Of a stretch of 39,657 nt of DNA, positions 25,734 through 34,050 are shown piece by piece; within the stretch, counting starts at the first letter, position 1, and each line of letters opens with the position of its first letter. The position numbers were made by a program, and so were the translations under genes. Below the pieces are notes generated by a model that worked only from the letters and a program-made list of their open reading frames with translations, made no database searches and was not told the DNA's origin. The stretch lies in assembly GCA_949372875.1 (NCBI GenBank), contig CASIAW010000002.1:1-39657 (forward strand), read 5' to 3'. This DNA is from Candidatus Poseidoniaceae archaeon (GTDB lineage Archaea; Thermoplasmatota; Poseidoniia; Poseidoniales; Poseidoniaceae).

Positions 25734-27149
25734 ATGGACGAATGGCCGGTTCAGTGTTTCAAAGCCTACGATATTCGCGGTCTTGCCAACGGTGACGGCA
25801 CCGGTGAATTGACTCCAGATTTTGCGTATCGCCTTGGACGTGCTATGGCGACATACCTTGAATGCGACACTTTTGCAGTCGGTCGCGACATACGTCATTC
25901 TTCTCCAGCATTGGCCAGTGAACTTATGCGAGGATTGGTTGATGGGGGCGTCACCGTATCTGATTTAGGGATTGTATCGACAGGTTGTGTCTATCACGCT
26001 TGTTGGACTTTACCCGTTGATGGAGGGGTTATGGTGACGGCAAGCCACTTAGCCATGCCAACCTACAATGGATTCAAAATGTGCAGAGGAACTCTACCAC
26101 TTGCAGGTGAAGAAATTCAAGAACTGAAAGACGTCTTCTTAGAAGCGAATTTCCGTGAAGGAACTGGAAAGATTGTCGATACACCGCACTTGGAAACCTA
26201 TCTTGATGCCATCATCGAATCCACTGGACCGATAACCCGGCCCGTCAAGGTCGCTGTGGACTGTGGCAACGCAGTCCCTGGTCCTGCAATGACGAAATTA
26301 CTCGACAAGATGGGCGTTGAACACGTAGATTTGTACTGTGATTGGGACGCAAGCGAACCAAATCACGGAGCTGACCCGACTCGTCCAAAGAATATGGTTG
26401 ACTTAGGAAAAGCCGTTGTTGAACACGGTTGTGAATTTGGCCTTGGCGTTGATGGCGATGGAGATCGAATTGGCGCAGTTGATGAGGCTGGACGATTCAT
26501 CTATCCAGACCGTTTGATTGCGTTGCTTGCTGACGATGTTGTTGGTACCGAAGAAGGAAAAGATTTGCTGATTTACGATGTCAAATGCTCGATGAACGTC
26601 GAGAAAGCCATTGTTGCTGCAGGTGGCCGACCAATGATGGCCAAGACAGGACATTCGTTCATGAAGCGAGTCTTAGCAGCCCATCCAGATGCGTTGATGG
26701 CTGCGGAAATGAGTGGTCACATCTTTATGTCGGACCGAGGATGGTACGGCTTTGATTGTTCATTGTACAACGCCGCTCGACTCATTGAGCTGTGGTCGCG
26801 AACCAATGGTCTGAACTTCAGTGAAGAATTGAATCGGCTTGCACCAAACTTGCCAACCACGGGTGAAGTGAAGGTGCCTTGCGCTGAAGACAAGAAACTG
26901 GAAACAGTTGAAGCCATTCGTTTGGCCTTCGAAGACTATGATTCCTCAACCATAGATGGTGTGCGGGTTCGCTTCAACAACGACACTACAGGTGAACAAA
27001 TTGGATGGTACTTGGCTCGTAAGTCAAACACAGAACCAATCCTTGTGATGCGCGTTGAGGCTGTCGATGAAACGGTGTTGAAAGCCCTGCTGATGATGAT
27101 TCAAGAGCGAGTTTCACCAATCATCAACATCGATAAATTGCTTGGATAA
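25734..27149 (+). CDS. manB: Phosphomannomutase/phosphoglucomutase
   Basis: A 471-residue alpha-D-phosphohexomutase interconverting hexose 1- and 6-phosphates for nucleotide-sugar synthesis. The active-site Ser104 is in VTASHLAMPTYNGFK, metal-binding DGDGDR is at 240-245, sugar-binding AEMSGHIF follows, and the phosphate-binding loop is KSNTEPILVMRVEA. The catalytic segment is unusual: the usual SHNPPEYNG is SHLAMPTYNG here, with Asn replaced and one residue gained, although Ser and His are kept. Mannose, glucose and glucosamine versions cannot be separated from sequence. A glycan role fits the nearby prenyltransferase and DUF354 genes. Confidence 0.92.
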   Translation: MDEWPVQCFKAYDIRGLANGDGTGELTPDFAYRLGRAMATYLECDTFAVGRDIRHSSPALASELMRGLVDGGVTVSDLGIVSTGCVYHACWTLPVDGGVMVTASHLAMPTYNGFKMCRGTLPLAGEEIQELKDVFLEANFREGTGKIVDTPHLETYLDAIIESTGPITRPVKVAVDCGNAVPGPAMTKLLDKMGVEHVDLYCDWDASEPNHGADPTRPKNMVDLGKAVVEHGCEFGLGVDGDGDRIGAVDEAGRFIYPDRLIALLADDVVGTEEGKDLLIYDVKCSMNVEKAIVAAGGRPMMAKTGHSFMKRVLAAHPDALMAAEMSGHIFMSDRGWYGFDCSLYNAARLIELWSRTNGLNFSEELNRLAPNLPTTGEVKVPCAEDKKLETVEAIRLAFEDYDSSTIDGVRVRFNNDTTGEQIGWYLARKSNTEPILVMRVEAVDETVLKALLMMIQERVSPIINIDKLLG

Positions 27150-27204
27150 TCATTCTAAAGAAAAATCGTACTGGCCGGAATGCCTTCTTAGGCTTTCACA
27201 TCGA

Positions 27205-27917
27205 TTAGAGTTCTGCTTCATCAAAAACAGGAGCAATCGTGTAATCGAACACAATCAACTCAACAGAATACGTGACTTCTTCACCGTTGTCGCTACGAGA
27301 ACAACCGGGGCCCGGTGCATTTCCTGCTTCAGCAGATAACGCCAATTTCAGCTGAATAAGCACCAAGGCCAGCGCCCATTGAATCGATTTGTGAAACTAT
27401 TTCCGATTCTGAAAGACCAGAAACTGTAGCACCAACCATAGAGGAGTTGAACCATTCAACGACAACTTCGTGCTCCACCATTACCGCCGTTGTTTTGCCC
27501 ATCAGCAGTACCATTGAAACCAGCATGCATTGCAGTTCCAGATATCGTATCTGCCGCGTCTTGTCCGACAAGTTGACCGGCACATGACGGGCCTTGCGCT
27601 TCTTCATCTTCACCGTACGACATCACGACTCGAACACCAACGATGTTCATGTCTTCAGCCCCGTCAATTGCATCGGTGTGAAGGTCGTCAATCACCAATG
27701 TCTCGCCATCTGCGATGTATTCGATGCCGTCGGACAGTTGAACGTAAGAAAGGTTGCCGTTGATTTGGTAATCGCCGACTCCGCGGTTACCTGCACCACT
27801 GGAGACGCCGTCAGCTGCTATCGAGAAATACAGTGGGAAAGCGATGAGGAAAAAGGCGATGCACCCCACGGTTATTTGGGTGTCTCGATTGGATTTTAAA
27901 TCGTCCAAGGTAATCAT
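27205..27917 (-). pseudogene. Secreted/anchored protein gene broken by two apparent +1 frameshifts
   Basis: Three consecutive frames read as one protein. From ATG 27917 the first frame has a membrane/signal helix (ITVGCIAFFLIAFPLYFSIA) and an acidic ectodomain, and ends at 27456. The second frame takes over near 27480 (EHEVVVEWFNSS, then VGATVSGLSESEIVSQID) and stops at 27329. The third continues from about 27340 (SAEAGNAPGPGCSRSDNGEE, then VTYSVELIVFDYTIAPVFDE) to TAA at 27205. Dropping one G from GGTGGAGC and one G from TTGGCG on the minus strand would restore about 237 residues. Two shifts of the same sign in G doublets suggest either a real decaying gene or sequencing/assembly errors. Product unrecognised. 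Confidence 0.7.
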
Positions 27918-28011
27918 CAGCGTCGCCCTCACCTCAACCGATGAAGCATCAACCTCTATGACTTTCGGTCAAATGTGAAATAAAAAGTAAGCAGTTTAGC
28001 GCTTATACTAC

Positions 28012-28300
28012 TCATTCTTCTTTCGAAGAATCAGCAGGAGGGGGGAGATCAACCAAGTCCTTACCCTTGCTCCAAATATCAGAGGATGGAAGTTCGACTA
28101 AGTTCTTGCCTGTATCCACTTCTGATGGCGTAGGGAGTTCGACTAAGTTCTTGCCTTGACTCCAAACATTTGTTGCTGGGAGTTGAACCAAATTCTTTCC
28201 TTCAATCAGTTCCGAACCTTCGAGGGATGGAACGTCTTTGTTCAAGCCAGGGGGTTCAGAGGCTCCAAGTGATGGAAGGTTCTTCGACATGTTATCTGAT
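28012..28300 (-). repeat. GKNLVxLP repeats in the cytosolic tail
   Basis: The last about 95 codons of the giant gene contain GKNLVQLP, GKNLVELP (twice) and GKDLVDLP at roughly 15-17-residue spacing, preceded by two diverged relatives (KNLPSLG, KDVPSLEG). In the DNA AGTTCGACTAAGTTCTTGCC recurs. Short linear motifs repeated on the inner face of the membrane may bind a cytosolic partner several times over. The paralogue at 34051-39063 lacks this tail. Confidence 0.7.
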
Positions 28301-31300
28301 TCGGAGTCTTCGACGACTTGAGTTTCATCCGCCGATCCTTCAACTGTAGTTGTGGCCAGCGTAATCAGTTCTTTTGGGGCTGCAGCATCTTGAGAAGGTG
28401 CTGACTCTGATACGGACTCACTGCTGCCTTCTTCTAAATTTTCATCATCAAAGGCTTCCTCAATTTGTCTTTCCTCTTCTTCGGCTTCTTCGGCTTCTTC
28501 GGCTTCTTCCTCTTCCGTCGGTTCTTCTTTTGGATCTTCTTCCTCGGGCTTCTTCAGTATGTAAGAGAGAATCACTATCAATACGAAAACCAAGCTTAAT
28601 CCCCAGAATAGGTAGTTCGTCGGTTCCGCATCCAGTGGGGCTTCCGCAACTGGCGGCTGGTAGACTGAGAGGGTAAACGTAATTGAATCCGAACCGCCTG
28701 AATTGATTGCTTCGATTGTAAACGAAGTGTTACCAATCCGTATCGTAGGTTGCCCAGAAATCTCACCATCAAGCATGATCATTCCAGGTGGCAAACTGGG
28801 ACGAACCGTCCAAGATTCAATCATACCGCCAGAATTATTCACTTGGAATGGATTAACGAGGTTCTTGTAAACAAGGGAGTAGTTCGCTGTATCCATCGAA
28901 AGAATTGGAGCTGGTTCAACAACAGTTAGATTGAATACGAAGAGAGTCATTCCTCCGGAGTTATTCACACGAACCGTGTAAGATGCTGTAGAGGAATTGA
29001 ACAGTGGGGTGCCTGAAATACTTCCATTTGCAAACAAAAGGCCTTCAGGGAGTGATTGGTTTAGGCTCCAATTTTCAATCAGTCCTTCTCCAAGTATTGG
29101 ATGGATTTCAACCATCATTTCGCCGCGTATGAGCGATATGTCCTCTGGAGAATAAGAGAGGACCGGTGCTGGTTCGTGAATCGTGAGCCGAAGGACGGCG
29201 GAGGAGGATTCACCGCTATGGTTTGCCCAAACAGTGTAATTTGTTTGCGTCATATTCACATCCGGCGTACCCGAGACTACACCGTTTGAGAATTGCAGAC
29301 CAGCTGGCAGTTGTGGAGATATATCCCAAGTCGAAACCTCCCCTTCACCACGTATTGGAGTGATGTTGGACATCTGGATGCCTCTGGTCAAAATGAATTG
29401 TGAAGGGTTGTAACTCAGCGGTGAAGTTTGTTCATTGACCGTGATATTAATTGTAGAAGAGACTGAACCTCCGGAGTTGTTGGCCCAAATGGTATAGGTT
29501 TGGAGCGATGAATTCACAACGACGAATCCCTTTATGAATCCATCTTCAAGAGAGAGTCCGAGAGGAAGAGCAGGGGATACTTCCCAAGTTTCAACCAATC
29601 CACCGCTCAGTGTTGGTGCAAGGTTGGTAACATTTGTACTGCGTATGAGTGTCAAATTTTCAGGATTGTAAGAGAGCACAGCAAGAGGCTCGTTCACCGT
29701 AAGAAGGAATGTGGTCGTAGGAGAGCCGCCTGAATTATTAGCCCATACAGTATACTGTGTCTGCGTCATATTCACCGATGAAGAACCCCATACACTGCCG
29801 TTATTTGTTCCAAACTGAAGTCCTGTAGGTAATTCTGGACTTATCTGCCACCCCAATACCGCCCCTCCAAGAACTTCAGGATTGAATGAAGTCATCTCCA
29901 CGTCTCGAATCAAAACCAATTCTGTTGGCGTATAGGAGGGGATGGCAATTTCATCGTTCACGGTAATGTTCACAGTAGCGGTAGAAGAACCATCTGAATT
30001 GGCGGCAGTAATGGTGTACATGGTTAATGGTTGAAGGGCAACAGGAGTTCCCGATATCTCACCTGTAACAGTATTGAACAAGAGACCATCAGGAGGCTCT
30101 GGAAGTATCCCCCAAGAAGTAATCCCTACACTCGAAGTCGTAGGAGAAAGAATCTGCATGATCGAATTCTTTGTTAGTGTAATGTTTTCAGGAGAATAGG
30201 AAAAAGTAGGCGGTTCTGTTTCAACGGTAATGTTCACAAAGGTGACTGAGGACCCATTGGAATTCATTCCCGTAATCGTAAACATTGTTCGATTGAAAAG
30301 TTCAGTTGGTGTTCCCGAAATATTTCCATTCGAGTTGTTAAATTCAAGGCCAGTTGGAAGCGACGGGGTGAGCGTAAACCCTTCTGTAACGGTGGAGATG
30401 AGGTTGCCGTATTTGATGTCTGAATTGGTTTTATCGCGGTATGTGAAATGGACTCCGTCGTTTGAGTCAATGGCAAGAGAGGAATATTCGCCAACATCTC
30501 CCGATGAATCAAGTGTTGAAAGTGCCCATGAACCACTCGTATCGGTTGCATACTTGAGGTCATCACTACTGGTATCGAAGTATAAGAGATGGATGCCATT
30601 GTTGGAATCATGGACAAGAGAAGTGAAGAAACCAACTTCGTGGAGAGAGTCGAGAGTTGTGTTGACCCATGAGCCACTCTTGTCGGTTGCATACTTGAGG
30701 TCAAGACTGCTTGACTCAAGATAAGCGACGTGGATATGATCGTTTGAATCAACCGAAAGGGAAGTGTGCTCACCAACATTACCTTGCGTGTCGATAGCTG
30801 AGTATACCCATGAGCCACTCTTATCGGTTGCATACTTGAGGTCTTGATTTGTATCATCATAGTAGGAGATATGTGCGGCGTTATTTGAATCAATATCGAT
30901 GGATGTAAAGTATCCTAAGTTACCCAAGGAATCAAGCGTTGAAACCACCCAAGAGCCACTCTTATCCGTAACGTATTTGAGATCTTGATTGGAGAAATCA
31001 TAGTATGAAATATGGACGGCATCGTTGGAGTCAAGAGAGAGCGAAGGATATTGCCCTACTCCAGATGAGTCAAGTGTTGTAGTCACCCAAGAGCCGCTCT
31101 TATCCGTGGCATATTTGAGTTCGCCATCGCTGTAATGCCAGTATGCAATGTGTATGGCATCGTTTGAATCAATACTCATAGAAGAGTACTCTCCCGCCAT
31201 TCCGGATGAGTCAAGCGTAGTAAATACCCATGAGCCGGTTTTATCGGTTGCATACATGAGGTCTTGATTGGTACCTTCCCAGAAAGAGATATGAAGCACA

Positions 31301-33915
31301 TCATTTGAATCGAAGGCAAGCGAAGAGCCACCGCCCCATGTTCCTATCGAGGCAAGCGATGTGTTCGAAAAGATCGATTCAACGGTGTATGCTTGAATGG
31401 GACTACCTTGATTTGTTGGGGAGGCTGTTACCATAGGCGTATTGTTCGTTAACAGCAAGTCATCAGAAACATAGGATATATTGGGCGAACTATCGATAAC
31501 TGTAATGTTGATTTGGGCGGTAGATGTGCCAGCAGAATTTGTACCTATCACCGAATACATAGTTCGAGGAGACACAGCAAGAGGGGTGCCTGAGATTTCA
31601 CCGCTGGTTCGATTTATGTTCAAACCATGAGGTAGGGTTGGGCTGATCGAGTAACAAAAGTACTGGACCATTTCATCTAATGTGACGTATTTGAGGCTTT
31701 GAGTCGTTGGATGATAGTATGAGATGTGAACCGTATCATTCGCATCAATGGCAAGCGATGATTCAAGTTCGGATGAGTTTCCTACCTGCTCAACCTCCAT
31801 GTAGACCCAAGTGCCACATTTGTTGGTAGCGTATTTGAGTTCACCAACATGTCCAAAGGAATAATTTTGGTATGAAATATGAATGTTATTTTTTGAATCA
31901 ACAGCGAGAGATGGGTTTTTTCCCACATCTGCAAACCAGTCAAGTCGAGAAGCAACCCAAGAACCGCTCTCATCGGTTACATATCGGAGGTCATCGCCAG
32001 TATAATCGGTAAAAGCGATATGAATATGGTTGTTGAAATCAACTGCAAGCGATATTCCAAATCCGACACTACCGCTTGAATAGGCCGTTGAATAAACCCA
32101 AGAACCGCTCTTGTCAGTAGCATACTTGACATTAGAGGCTGTTACATTTTGATAGCCAATATGAACATCGTCATTTGAATCCAGAGCAATCGAAGTTTTC
32201 TCACCTACGTTTCCATCAGAGTCCAGCGTAGCAATTACCCATGACCCACTCTTGTCAGTAGCGTATTTCAGATCGGCGTTCGTGGTATCTCGATACGAGA
32301 TGTGAACGCCATCGCTTGAATCAACAGCGACCGAAGAGTCTCTTCCAACATCTCCGATTGAATCAAGAGTTGAGATTACCCAAGACCCAGATTCATCTGT
32401 TGCGTATTTCAAATCTCTATTGCTATCATCGTAGTATGATATGTGGATTGCATCATTGGAATCAATGGAGAGGGATGTAGAAATGCCCGTATTCGAGTTG
32501 CTATCAAGCGTCGTAGTGACCAGAGAACCGCTGGCATCTGTAACATACATCAGGTTGCGATTACCAGTTTCGGAAAAATACGAAGTGTGTGAGTTGCCAT
32601 TAGAATCGATAGCTGTTGAGGAGTATCTACCTCGAACGGGCGTTGAGTCGATGGTTGAAATTGAAATCACCCCACTGGCTACTGAAGGAATAGCGGTTGG
32701 TGACATTGTTATGTTCTTTGTCAACACAAACTCATCCACTGAATACGAAATCACTGGAGAGGTTGGTGTTGAATGCGCCACATACTCAAGATTGGTATTG
32801 GTGATGTCAAGATAGGTCGCGTGCAGATTACCACTGGAATCAATCGCTAATGAGGATTGCCAGCCGACGGCATCTGTGCTGTCGAGAGAGGCCGGTGTGC
32901 TCCAAGAAGAGCCATCATGGGTTATGTACTCAAGATTGGCATTGGTGGCGTCATAATAGGTCACGTGCAGGTTATCATTGGAATCGATTGCTAATGAAGA
33001 CGTATAGCCGACATCGTCTATGCTGTCGAGCGAGATAGGCGTACTCCAAGAAGAGCCATCATGGGTGATGTACTCAAGATTGCCATTGGTGGCGTCAAGG
33101 TAGACCGCATGCAGGTTATCATTGGAGTCTATCGCTAACGAGGAATCATAGCCGACGTTACCTGTGCTGTCGAGAGAGACTGGTGTGCTCCAAGAAGAGC
33201 CATCATGGGTCATATACTCAAGGTTGTTATTGGTGACATCACGGTAAGTTACGTGCAGGTTATCATTGGAATCAATCGCTAATGAAGATTGATAGCCGAC
33301 GTTATCTGTGATATCGAGCGATAGCGGTGTGCTCCATGAAGAGCCATCATAGGTCATATACTCAAGATTGCCATTGGTGTTGTCATGGTAGGTCACGTGC
33401 AAGTTATCATTGGAATCAATCGCTAATGAAGACATGTGGCCAACATCATCTGTGCTGTCGAGCGTGACAGGTGTGCTCCAAGAAGAGCCATCATAGGTCA
33501 TATACTCAAGATTAGCATTGGTGTTGTCAAAATAGGTCACGTGCAGGTTATCGTCGGAATCAATTGCTAACGAGGATTCCATGCCGACGTCATCTGTGCT
33601 GTCGAGTGAGAGAGGCGTGCTCCAAGAAGAGCCATCATGGGTCATATACTCAAGGTTGTTATTGGTGACATCACGGTAAGTTACGTGCAGGTGATCACTG
33701 GAATCAATCGCTAATGAGGAATCATGGCCGACGCTATCTGTGCTGTCGATTGATGTAGGTGACCCCCAGCCGGCATGAGAAACAACAACATCTGAAAGCG
33801 ATGTCTCGGTGTGTGTGTTATGTCGATTGTCGAGAACAGATGACCATGACATGGTCACCATGAGAAAGACCAGAAGGAGTGGTACAGTGCAACTACGATG
33901 AGAATATGAACTCAT
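28012..33915 (-). CDS. Giant surface protein: three seven-unit propellers, Ig-like chain, membrane anchor, acidic tail
   Basis: About 1,967 residues from ATG 33915 (a TTG five codons upstream is weaker). After a signal sequence (VPLLLVFLMVTMSWSS) come three arrays of a roughly 40-48-residue repeat (SSLAIDSNDNLHVTYRD, then NLEYMTYDGSSWSTP), each with seven units: about 32,770-33,765, 31,670-32,670 and 30,390-31,370. Seven units suggest seven-bladed beta-propellers. Eight or more He_PIG-like Ig domains follow (ILSYSPENLTL...LPxGL...ISGTP...YTxxANNSGG). One helix (YLFWGLSLVFVLIVILSYIL) leads to a cytosolic tail: a long Glu stretch and four copies of GK(N/D)LV(Q/E/D)LP. Probably a cell-surface adhesin or sensor; function inferred from architecture. 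Confidence 0.9.
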   Translation of the reverse strand: MSSYSHRSCTVPLLLVFLMVTMSWSSVLDNRHNTHTETSLSDVVVSHAGWGSPTSIDSTDSVGHDSSLAIDSSDHLHVTYRDVTNNNLEYMTHDGSSWSTPLSLDSTDDVGMESSLAIDSDDNLHVTYFDNTNANLEYMTYDGSSWSTPVTLDSTDDVGHMSSLAIDSNDNLHVTYHDNTNGNLEYMTYDGSSWSTPLSLDITDNVGYQSSLAIDSNDNLHVTYRDVTNNNLEYMTHDGSSWSTPVSLDSTGNVGYDSSLAIDSNDNLHAVYLDATNGNLEYITHDGSSWSTPISLDSIDDVGYTSSLAIDSNDNLHVTYYDATNANLEYITHDGSSWSTPASLDSTDAVGWQSSLAIDSSGNLHATYLDITNTNLEYVAHSTPTSPVISYSVDEFVLTKNITMSPTAIPSVASGVISISTIDSTPVRGRYSSTAIDSNGNSHTSYFSETGNRNLMYVTDASGSLVTTTLDSNSNTGISTSLSIDSNDAIHISYYDDSNRDLKYATDESGSWVISTLDSIGDVGRDSSVAVDSSDGVHISYRDTTNADLKYATDKSGSWVIATLDSDGNVGEKTSIALDSNDDVHIGYQNVTASNVKYATDKSGSWVYSTAYSSGSVGFGISLAVDFNNHIHIAFTDYTGDDLRYVTDESGSWVASRLDWFADVGKNPSLAVDSKNNIHISYQNYSFGHVGELKYATNKCGTWVYMEVEQVGNSSELESSLAIDANDTVHISYYHPTTQSLKYVTLDEMVQYFCYSISPTLPHGLNINRTSGEISGTPLAVSPRTMYSVIGTNSAGTSTAQINITVIDSSPNISYVSDDLLLTNNTPMVTASPTNQGSPIQAYTVESIFSNTSLASIGTWGGGSSLAFDSNDVLHISFWEGTNQDLMYATDKTGSWVFTTLDSSGMAGEYSSMSIDSNDAIHIAYWHYSDGELKYATDKSGSWVTTTLDSSGVGQYPSLSLDSNDAVHISYYDFSNQDLKYVTDKSGSWVVSTLDSLGNLGYFTSIDIDSNNAAHISYYDDTNQDLKYATDKSGSWVYSAIDTQGNVGEHTSLSVDSNDHIHVAYLESSSLDLKYATDKSGSWVNTTLDSLHEVGFFTSLVHDSNNGIHLLYFDTSSDDLKYATDTSGSWALSTLDSSGDVGEYSSLAIDSNDGVHFTYRDKTNSDIKYGNLISTVTEGFTLTPSLPTGLEFNNSNGNISGTPTELFNRTMFTITGMNSNGSSVTFVNITVETEPPTFSYSPENITLTKNSIMQILSPTTSSVGITSWGILPEPPDGLLFNTVTGEISGTPVALQPLTMYTITAANSDGSSTATVNITVNDEIAIPSYTPTELVLIRDVEMTSFNPEVLGGAVLGWQISPELPTGLQFGTNNGSVWGSSSVNMTQTQYTVWANNSGGSPTTTFLLTVNEPLAVLSYNPENLTLIRSTNVTNLAPTLSGGLVETWEVSPALPLGLSLEDGFIKGFVVVNSSLQTYTIWANNSGGSVSSTINITVNEQTSPLSYNPSQFILTRGIQMSNITPIRGEGEVSTWDISPQLPAGLQFSNGVVSGTPDVNMTQTNYTVWANHSGESSSAVLRLTIHEPAPVLSYSPEDISLIRGEMMVEIHPILGEGLIENWSLNQSLPEGLLFANGSISGTPLFNSSTASYTVRVNNSGGMTLFVFNLTVVEPAPILSMDTANYSLVYKNLVNPFQVNNSGGMIESWTVRPSLPPGMIMLDGEISGQPTIRIGNTSFTIEAINSGGSDSITFTLSVYQPPVAEAPLDAEPTNYLFWGLSLVFVLIVILSYILKKPEEEDPKEEPTEEEEAEEAEEAEEEERQIEEAFDDENLEEGSSESVSESAPSQDAAAPKELITLATTTVEGSADETQVVEDSESDNMSKNLPSLGASEPPGLNKDVPSLEGSELIEGKNLVQLPATNVWSQGKNLVELPTPSEVDTGKNLVELPSSDIWSKGKDLVDLPPPADSSKEE
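32770..33765 (-). repeat. Seven-copy 144-bp coding repeat, first propeller of the left giant gene
   Basis: Seven near-identical 144-bp units, each encoding about 48 residues with SSLAIDSNDNLH, NLEYMTYDG and SSWSTP. The DNA conservation is much higher here than in the second and third arrays of the same gene, and similar to the matching array of the paralogue (37,905-38,915), which implies recent duplication or gene conversion. Confidence 0.85.
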
Positions 33916-33943
33916 AGAGACTACTTCCAAACAGTCGTTAAGG

Positions 33944-33967
33944 GTCTAGCATTTAGGTATATGCTTG
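33944..33967 (-). promoter_or_regulatory. Conserved promoter block of the left giant gene
   Basis: On the minus strand CAAGCATATxxCTAAATGCTAGAC, almost identical to 39,092-39,115, and at the same distance (28 bases between block and start codon) from the ATG. The TAAATG/CATAT part may be the TATA region. The last 15 leader bases (GGAAGxAGTCTCT before ATG) are also shared, so the pair were probably duplicated with their control region. Confidence 0.6.
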
Positions 33968-33973
33968 GTAAAT

Positions 33974-34001
33974 AACCTTGGTACCTCGAAAATCCAAGGT
34001 T
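33974..34001. terminator. Hairpin AACCTTGG...CCAAGGTT after the right giant gene
   Basis: A perfect 8-bp inverted repeat (33,974-33,981 and 33,994-34,001) with a 12-base loop lies 50 bases beyond the stop of the 34,051-39,063 gene and just upstream of the promoter block of the next gene. Terminator or operator; no T-run visible. Confidence 0.35.
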
Positions 34002-34050
34002 TCCAAGTGGCCTTCATCCTGTTGCTTCTTCTTGTCTCTCGCATCTTCGG

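Noticed and set aside
27329-27480. Programmed frameshift as explanation of the broken secreted-protein gene
   Set aside because: Neither site has a slippery heptamer or an evident stimulatory structure; mutation or sequence error is simpler.
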